Part shown: positions 52,601-61,600 of the stretch, piece by piece
How the letters are laid out: each line of letters opens with the position of its first letter
Numbering within the stretch: position 1 is the stretch's first letter
Source: Schistocephalus solidus
Taxonomy: Eukaryota > Platyhelminthes > Cestoda > Diphyllobothriidea > Diphyllobothriidae
Length of the DNA stretch: 64,000 nt
Assembly (NCBI GenBank): GCA_017591395.1
Contig: WEDG01012179.1
Location: 48,654-112,653, forward strand
Direction: 5' to 3'
Translations under genes and position numbers: made by a program
Notes under the pieces: generated by a model
The model's database searches: none
Told to the model about the DNA's origin: nothing
What the model saw: the letters and a program-made list of their open reading frames with translations, nothing else

Positions 52601-55600
52601 TTCACAAAATATGCTAGCCTCGAGTTTACCTTTGGCCAAATGCTACATTTTAACTGCGTCTGCCAGTGTGGTCTGCATTCTTATAAGTCATTTCCGGTTT
52701 GGGGTTGCGTCAGCTTTAGGTACTATGTTGAAGGACTAAAACGCCCTTGATCTAGCACTGAATCTCAAAGCACATAAACATGAGCGCGACGACGTTGTTT
52801 GTTTTGGGAAGGGGTGGGGACTGAATGCTGAGTACGCTTTCCGTGGAGGTGGAGTATTGTTTAAACTAGTATTATTTGCAATCAATGTAACATTACATTA
52901 AACGTGTACTTTCAGTGGTCCTATTGACTGAGTAACAGCTGTAACGATGGTTGCTCATGAGATTAAAGTGTTATCTAGACAACATGTTTGTTGTTTAATC
53001 AAATTCTAATTAAAAATTAAGCTTAATTTGAAAAAAACGCATGAAAGAAAGTGCTATGTAGGACTGGTATGCAGGCTCTCAATGTATATACAAAGGCATC
53101 CGCCATTTGGGTTGAAGAGACACTGGGTAGAGACACTGATGCCTTACCGGTAAATCGTTAATTCATAATGCAGAGAAAATCAACTAGGCTTAGAGCGTTG
53201 GACTTCTGATCAACAAGTCACGGTGTCCGAGCCTCAGGTGGGGTACCACCTGGGGGTAGATATGACTGTTTTTGACGGCTAATGAACCAGAAATGGCCAT
53301 TCCAGTCTCCCTTGTCTTTGTCGGCATTGCTAATCTGCATCTACTACTACTAGCCACTCTGTTTGGCGGGTTCGAGTATGAGCCCCAAGGTAAAACAAGA
53401 CGAGTGAGTTCCGTTAACGATCCCTGAGCGTTCATCAACGAAAGTATCTATCGTTTAAGGGATGAAGAACTTGTTGTTTTAAAAAGCATTTAATTCTTTA
53501 AGACTACATGAATAGTATTAAGTAGAACAGTTAACGTGACGTGAAAATTTTTAAAACTTGCCTCAACGTATCAGCAAGCGTGCTCATCTTCGTTTATTCT
53601 TTACTTTGTTAATATCTCTTCAAACCTTAAACGATGATGATTTTGCAACTTTTTCTTAATTCCAATCATACTTTTCAAAAGGCTTCTAGTGCCCGCAGTG
53701 TTCTGAAACGTTTTTGGTTCCTTGGTTATGCCAAAATTTAACAGAATGCGAATTTTCGCTCCTAAATTTATGTGACAGAAACTATTTTACATGAAAAATC
53801 TGTGCTAGACGTTTTTTTATCATGCAAAAAATTAAGAATGATGCCTATCTTTGACACAGGAGAAGGCTGCAGGCATCATTTTTGTAGGAATGTTTTGATG
53901 GAAACAGTGTACGTGCCCAACTCCTCCCCATTCTACCCTTAAAAATTAAATAACGAGTAACCCCTAAATGGGGTTAACTGGAACTCAAGGTTGTATGAAT
54001 AGACCCCGTGAAAGTGGCCAAAAATGGCAAGAATGCGCTATAAGTAAACTACTGTGTAACCGCAGTTTATTCTTTTAAACGCACTAATTCCGGATCACAA
54101 GGACAAAAAAGAAGATACGTTCACCAGAAGAGATTGTGGTGGACGTACCGGCTAGTAGTTTTCTCCACCCATCTTCAACAACTGGAAATTCAGGCTCCCA
54201 GTTCTCGTTATATGCCGCTCTTTGCTTTGTGCGTAGCCTGCCACTATTGGCTTTTGCGCTGCGTTTGACCGCGTCCTACTGCCACTTGTGTCGCCACTGC
54301 CGCCCCCGTTGACTGCCACCGCATGCGATGGTAACATGATTCATCGGTAGTGGCGCATATCGCGGGATTGGACTGCCTTAAGTCTATCGTAAACCGACGA
54401 ACACATTGCAAAGGCTGTTACAACAGTAACTACCCGCTGCGGCACAAATGAAGTTGTGTACGCACGCCGTACCGACGGATAGAAGCTCACTGCAGCACGC
54501 CAGCCACAAACAGAACAAGATGAAGCTTCCCAGGGGAATTTTCAGAGCCAACAGCTATCCACGAGCGTTCATTGAACGGGATCGAGTGCCACAAAAAACG
54601 AGGAACGAAGAACTTTGCCAGTCAAAGTCATGGCAGAGCATTCCATATATGAAAGGGGTCTCCAAAACCGTGGCTGGAACCCTCGCGCATCTTGGAATAG
54701 GAGTCGCCCACAGGCTTACATCAACAATCCGCTAGCAAGTGATGCGGTCAAAAGACCCTATCCCTAAGCGAGAGAAGTCATCCGTTGTCTACCGACTTCA
54801 GTGCAGTTTCGGATGTTGAACTGTTTGCGAAACTGGCTGGCAGCTACAAACGCGAATGCATGAGAATCAGTTGGCTGTAAGAATGTTGGACCCAAAGGCA
54901 GAGGTAGCGAATCATGCTGCGCAAATGGGGCACGTCTTCAGCTTCGGTGCCGTTAAAATTGTGGGACGAGGCGAAGACCAGGCTTCAAGGTAAATTAATG
55001 AAACCTTGGTGTATGTCGACTGCTCAGTCAACCGCCATATTAATAAACCTGCTCCCTATCGTGTTTTGCGAACCTTCTTCTCAGGAGACGGTCATGTCGT
55101 GGAACAACCGGGGCCGCCAACTATCTCTGCGTCCAATGAAAACGAGGATGAAACAATCCATAGTGAGACACAGGCCGACGTGGCCTCATAGGCGGTCATT
55201 GGGGGCGCTGGTGACACAATTTACATTGGGATGCGGTTTAGACGCAGCGCAACAGTCAGTATTGGCAGGCTAAGCACAAAGCAAGAAGCGACATATAGTG
55301 AGAGCTGAGCCTGAATTTCCAATGTCTGAAGACGCATATAGAAACTGCCACCCGAAACGTCCGGCATAATAAACTCCTCCCGGGAAACACCCCTTCTTCT
55401 TTTGCCCTACCACCTGGGAATTGCATTTTCACTACTTGTAAAATGCAGGGCATATGATAAGAAGGCAGTAAGTGACTGTTACTAGACGTAATTCCTGGCC
55501 ACATAAATCTAACCATGCGGATGCACCTATGAATGCACCAGTAAAACTGCTAGCTTACAAACTTTCTTTGCTTGTCTTGTGGAATAGCAAAACCACTTGA

Positions 55601-58600
55601 ATAATTGTGACAGCGGAGGCGACAAAGCAGACGACACTGAAAATGTGTAACTTGCAATGGAGTTTGGAATAATCAAGTACTAACCAATCCTGGAGCTTGG
55701 GTCTGGGTTAAGTTTACCTCTGCAACCATCTGTTATGTAATCCAGGCACTCTCACGTGTGTCACGCGTAGCTACGTATTAAAAGCTACCCACTACATTAA
55801 GCAGTAAGGCAAGTGGACAGTGCGATTTCCATGGAGTGAGATGGCACTTAGTTAGCATTACCGAAATAAGTACCTGGACATCTAAATCTTGTTCATACAC
55901 AGTCTGACATTGATTTTCATCTTAATGTACTTTAACTCTCCCCCTGCAGCCAACTCACTAGCCAAGGCATCATTACTTGAGTAGTGAGCAATTTGCCATT
56001 GTTTTTCGATGCTTGTGTAAATTCAAGCATTTTTCATTAAACGGGCCTAAATTTCGCATTTCAATAATGTTCTGATGGAATAACGGTAAATTAGTAGAAC
56101 CTTCAACTCCACTTGTATGAATTTGCTTAACAACTAAAATTTTTACATGAATAAAAGTCAAAGGTAGGAGTTTGTTATTGGACCTCATCCCCGATTTGGC
56201 CCCCTTGTTGGTCCAGTGCATCTACCACTCGACCCGTTTAGGGGGCATACACACATGATAGTTTGACCTTCGTAGTCTGAGGATTTCCGTCGTATGCTCC
56301 ACACCATGGTGCTGCAGGGAAGATAACTTGTGCGTGGATCGTTTGAAGTGATAGTAGCCTTGGGCTGCAGCTACCGCAATCTCTCCTCCTCCCTCACCTG
56401 ACCCCGGTGTCTTGACAGAGTCAAGAAGACCGGAGGCGGGAGAATGCACAGGTGGCTGGCGCGGTTGGAGCTGGCCCTGGGCACGCCACCACACCTGGCT
56501 CGGATCGCACAGAGTGGGAGTGCCATAAAGGCCACATTAAGAAGGAGCCATTGCTGCCTGACTCTCAGTCCGCCAGTCAGCCACTTCACACAAAACACTC
56601 TGGGCTAACCACGTGGTCCGAGCGTAAGTTGACAACTTCCAAGACACGGCTTTAAGCGCACTGTGATTGTTTCAAGAGAATCAGATTGTTTATAGTGAGA
56701 AAGATGTGCCGAGTTGGTGACCTCAATCTCGCCCCCACTCCCACAAGCTGACTGCCGTCCGAGCCGGTCAATTGTCTGATGCGGAAGTGGGCGCAGCTGT
56801 TGATGACATTGTCAACGCGGGCGACGTACACGACCTTGCCCCCCAAATACAAGCAACATAATTTCACACAACAGGGGGTTGAGCAGCTCGAATCTCACAT
56901 GGTTGAGGGTACCGAAGGTCACTTTAAGAAGGAGCCCTCGTAGCCTGACCCTCAGACCACCAGTCAGCCACTCCATACAGCACACTTTGAACTGAATGCG
57001 ACGTCTGAGTGAATTGTCATTTTGCAACATTTCCGTCCACGGCGCTGATCGCCCCTTGATTTTCTCAAGCTCAGATCACACATGCAGCAGAGTATTCACA
57101 TGGAGAAGGAACCGAGGTTCTTACTTGCCTCTCAATCAGCTATGTAGATTGAAAGCATATTCTTTGTGGTGTTGCGTGTGAGGCGCAGAGGCTGATGAGG
57201 AGAGATTTATTGTATTGGTATAGCCGGCAGTGTTCTACCGCAGGTTTTTATGGAGACACAGGTGGCCTAATAGACCCATGCGGTGTGTGAATGTGCGTGG
57301 GCAGTGCGGACAGTTGAGTCGGGTGCGGCGGGTGTATGTTGTTGCTCCTGGCACTGGTTCCCCGGCCTCTGTTCGATGGAGTCGCAAGTGACCGACAAGG
57401 CCGATGTCTTAGGTGAATGTGCGATCGCAATGAGAACAGGCTAGTACCGAGTCCCCGTCGCTTGTTCTAAGATCGGTGGTGGTGGTGGTGGTGGTGGTGG
57501 TGGTGGTGGTGGTGGTGGTGCAGGTGGCGGGAAGTCGGAGGTGGCAACTGAGGTGGCGTGAGTGGGGCAAGGGGTGTTCGTGACTGTAATTGGCCGAGGG
57601 GTAGGAGGAGGAAGGATGGTGCCGGTTATCATGGCGACGGGTCATCAATGAAGTTGTTATCTGTGGTTAGTTTGGTCGTCGTCGTTGGGTCTGAGGTAGG
57701 TGTGGCAGAGGTTGATGTTGTGGGATTGTTGTTGCATTGGATTCGAAGATGGCCGACCAGACCGATTCGCCTGCGGATTGTGCGCTCACAACGTGGACAC
57801 GTTGGCAGTGCTTGGGCATTGGGTGTGTTCATTCGTAGTGCTTGTGACTTGCGAGCCGCTCTTTTGATCTTAGGATCTGCAATCTGGTTTGTTTCTTATA
57901 TTGATGCACCATTCTTCACGAATTTTCTCCCGACCTGTCTATCTTGGGCGAGGTTTGCCCAGGTCACCGGGTTGATTTGTAGTTTCTTCAAAGAATTCTT
58001 TAAAGTGTGCTTGTAGCGTCGTTATTTTCCTCCATGTCGGTGAGTACCCGTAGCGACATCTCCGTAGCAAAGTCGTTTGGCTAGTCACTCGTCATGCGTT
58101 CTCATCTCAGCTTCAGTATTCTGCAGAGGCAACTGAGATGGAATTGATTCAGCTTCCTGGTCAGGCTAAATTAAACGGGCCAGGTCTCCTCTCCATAAAG
58201 CAGTGTCGTCAAGAAGACGGCCTTGTCCATCCTTAGTTTGGTGTTCAAGTGAATAACGTTAACATTCCACACATAGTCCCGCAGCCGGTCGAACGCCTGA
58301 CTGACTTTGAAGATCCGTTGAGCAACTGGCCAACAGCTGTCGTACGTGTCATTTTTTTGTAGAGCGCACAGGAAAGTTTGGCTGTGGTAGTCCAACGGTG
58401 CCCATAGTATTCTCCACAGCAGTGTGGTGCAGGGAAGTTGACTTACGCTGGATTATAGTGGGAGCAGAATTGCACACAATCCACCTCACTCTCTGTTCCA
58501 CTCACATAGCTGGGCACGGTGTCTAGACAAAGTCATGAAGACCGGCTGATAGAGCCGGCGAACCCGTTTTCGTGCGCTACAGCACGACCTCACCCCCTTT

Positions 58601-61600
58601 ACCCTCACACAAGGATTACCAAAACCAAGGGGTAAGGAGTAGCCATCGCCGTCTGACTACCAGTTCAATGGTCAGCAACTCAACACACACTGGGCTGACG
58701 GCGTGGTCTGTTATATAGCGTCAGTTGGCGTCCTTCAAAGCGGCGGCGTCGAAGAAACCGTGATAGTCTCAAGTGCATTAGTTTGCAGAGAGGGACATGT
58801 GCGATGCTGGTGGGCTGTGACGCGTGTGTTTGTTGGTGGAGGCAGTGTACTTTGTGGGGTCTAGCCTACATATCTAGAACTGTCATTTTCCATTGATAAA
58901 CTCTCATATTCCCTCGTAAAGCAGAAAAACTTCCGTATGCGGGGGAATTAGAGACCGTGTCTGCTCAATTGTAGAAGCAAAGGTGCAACTGATGCCACTT
59001 TTAAGCAGATTCGCGCTCCTCTTTGCGTAACTGTCGAGATCCTTATGCCTTCGATAACGCTGCAGGATCCCGCGAGGTAGGTTATATCGAAAAAGTAACT
59101 TTCAGCTTTTTAAGCTACCAGAACTTAAGCGCTCACTCTGGCCCTATAAAGCTTTATTCCGACTTATTTAGTCTAAGTTAGCCCTTAATTTCTGAGACGA
59201 TTACAAGCTGAAATTTTAAAATTGGATTATCTACCAGAAAGCACATCTGGAGTGATGACAGGAACCTCTCGTGGTTGTGTCACGCAGTCGCAAAATATCG
59301 GCGAAAAAAGTGCCTGGGCTTTAACCTAGTTCTTGTGGTGTAAATATGATTAGTCACGCAAAATTAACTCAGTCCGTATACATCAGGTCTGTGGTTTATT
59401 TACCGATTTTGTGGGTTAGAGAACAACGACACGGATTTATGCATCTCAATAAATTTGTTTCAGATTCCCTGAGGAGTAACTTATCGATGAGCTGCGTGGT
59501 TGTAGTCTGTGCGTGTAGCTCGGGTACAAGTCCAAAAGCAGTGTGTATGCAGGAAAGTTGTTCGATATGGTGAGCCGTATGACTAGCATATAACTGGTTG
59601 AGGACTAATTGAGTGTTAGAACTAAGGGTTTATTTGTTTTAGGCCCCCAAAAAGTCTTGAACACAACTAAAAACTGGCCTATGAGAATCTGCGCAGTATT
59701 TTTGGTTTGCACCACTCAATCTTCGGTCTAAGCTGGATAGAATTTCTTGAACTGAGTTCGCCGAGGTGTGCTAGACTGGTAAGAAGTTATTATGTTGGTT
59801 TATGGAATGTTGATAAAAGCTATTCTAAGCCTCTTTTTGAGCCGGCTGTTAATCGTTAATGGCCTGATCAGATTAAAATCCAATTAGCTTCTTAAAATGA
59901 AATCAGGACAACACAGTCTACAAGCTACCACAGCTAACAATGAAAGATGTAACTTGGTGATTGCGAAGTAGATTCGATGGCTGGAGCAAGAGCTTGATTC
60001 GCCTGACGTTTCGGATTCCAATTCAAGTCCGTCACCAGTGACAGTCTCAGATACGGGTAACTCGTGCACAGGGAGTTGCAGTATTGATAGGATGCCGTTG
60101 CTATGCTACTGCACGCTACAGCGATTAATGGCTTACACTTCAGTGATGATGACTGCGCTCTGATGCGTAAATTGTTTGATGGCCTGCATGCAAGTCGTTA
60201 TCCGCTGAAATTTCGTCACCCGTGTTGGAAGGTGGCCTGATGATTGCTCGGCCATCTGACGTTGGAAAATATGTTCGCCTGAGCGTTCTCCGATTGGCTG
60301 ATTGCCCTGGCCAAACTGCGTCTCAACATCGACTGTGGGTTGGGAAGGTCATTGCACTTGTTACTATACTAGGGGCCTGTAAACCATGACTCAAGCACCT
60401 CGCGGCTCACGCGATTTTTAACTCGTGAGAATTTCGGCTTCATCGAACTTGAATTTGTTGCCGGTTCACGCCGAATGAGCCGCGACTTGAGAATTGGCGT
60501 CATTTTGCCGCACTGCTGCCGCGTGTTCGGCAATTTGCGTCCGAAGCAGTTTATCGGTTTCTCTGACGTAGTTGTTAGGCCCACCATTGCACCAGATCCG
60601 ATAAACAACTCCAAATAATTCTTGCCGTGGCAGTGAGTCCTTTGGTCCCATTACCTGATGCCGAATAGTGGCCTCCGGTCTGTGTGCGCCTCCAACTCCA
60701 TGTGGCTGTCAGCCGCCTTCTCGCGCCACCGATCGGACATGGGACTCACTAGCCCCGTATTGCCTTGGGTCTCACTTTTGACCCGTAAAATGGCTAGTAT
60801 TATAGGCATAATAACCTTACTGACATTGATTTTTCCCTCAATTACCACCACCTGCGAGCGACTTGTCCGTTGCAGCAGATATTCTTCCGAGCAGACGAGG
60901 TAGCTAATAGACCAGTTGAACTGGACGAGCGTTACCGCTTGGCGAAGGGCGAATTTCTGCGTGCATGCAAAAATTTAGATGGATTGACCCGTATGTATAA
61001 CCTCGACGGACCCACATCTCCTTCCCCTGGAGAGTTAATCGAAATTTGGTTTTTCATCTCGGTGTACTCCTTTAACAATTTGTCTGACCTTATTCTACTA
61101 CCTTGTATGTCTCCTCTGCAATCCCATAGAGGTAGAGTTGTTACTTAGTATATCCTCTACATCCCAGTTTAAACTTCCCGTTCTAGTTTATATCAAACGG
61201 CCAGATATAAAACTCGATCAGAATTGCTTATATTCTTTTCCCATGAAGACGCGCAAATGGTAATGCGCCCACCTGGTGCGGTGGATTTGCGCTAAATTCT
61301 GCTATTGGTAAATATTTCCTTGTCCTAACTCTAACAATAACCCAGACCTTAAGCATAGCTCTAGTCTTAACCTGAACCTCACCTTAATCCTAACCTTGGC
61401 CATAACCATAAGTTCCCTGGAATTTAGCGCAAAGCCAAGAGTACTACCGGTGGTTTCTGCTCCCATGTCCTGTCAGCGTTTAGGGCATGCAAGCAAATCC
61501 TGCCTAAGCCTCGTCTTATTCGGTTTGGTATCTGAGTGGAGGTCTGCCACCACAAGCTAATCCCATACAAAGTTTCTTATAAAACTTATCTCAGTCCAGG

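Larger units (their letters stand above)
49365..54439. other. Left part of intron 20
   Basis: About 5 kb of mostly AT-rich sequence with two SINE-derived pieces (51205-51415 and 53170-53345). No coding signal is recognised. Confidence 0.55.

Noticed and set aside
60870..61148. Open frame starting at an acceptor-like AG, considered as a dynein exon
   Set aside because: The sequence ([20 protein letters not shown] and onward) matches no dynein block, and exons 20 and 21 already join in phase with conserved sequence on both sides.
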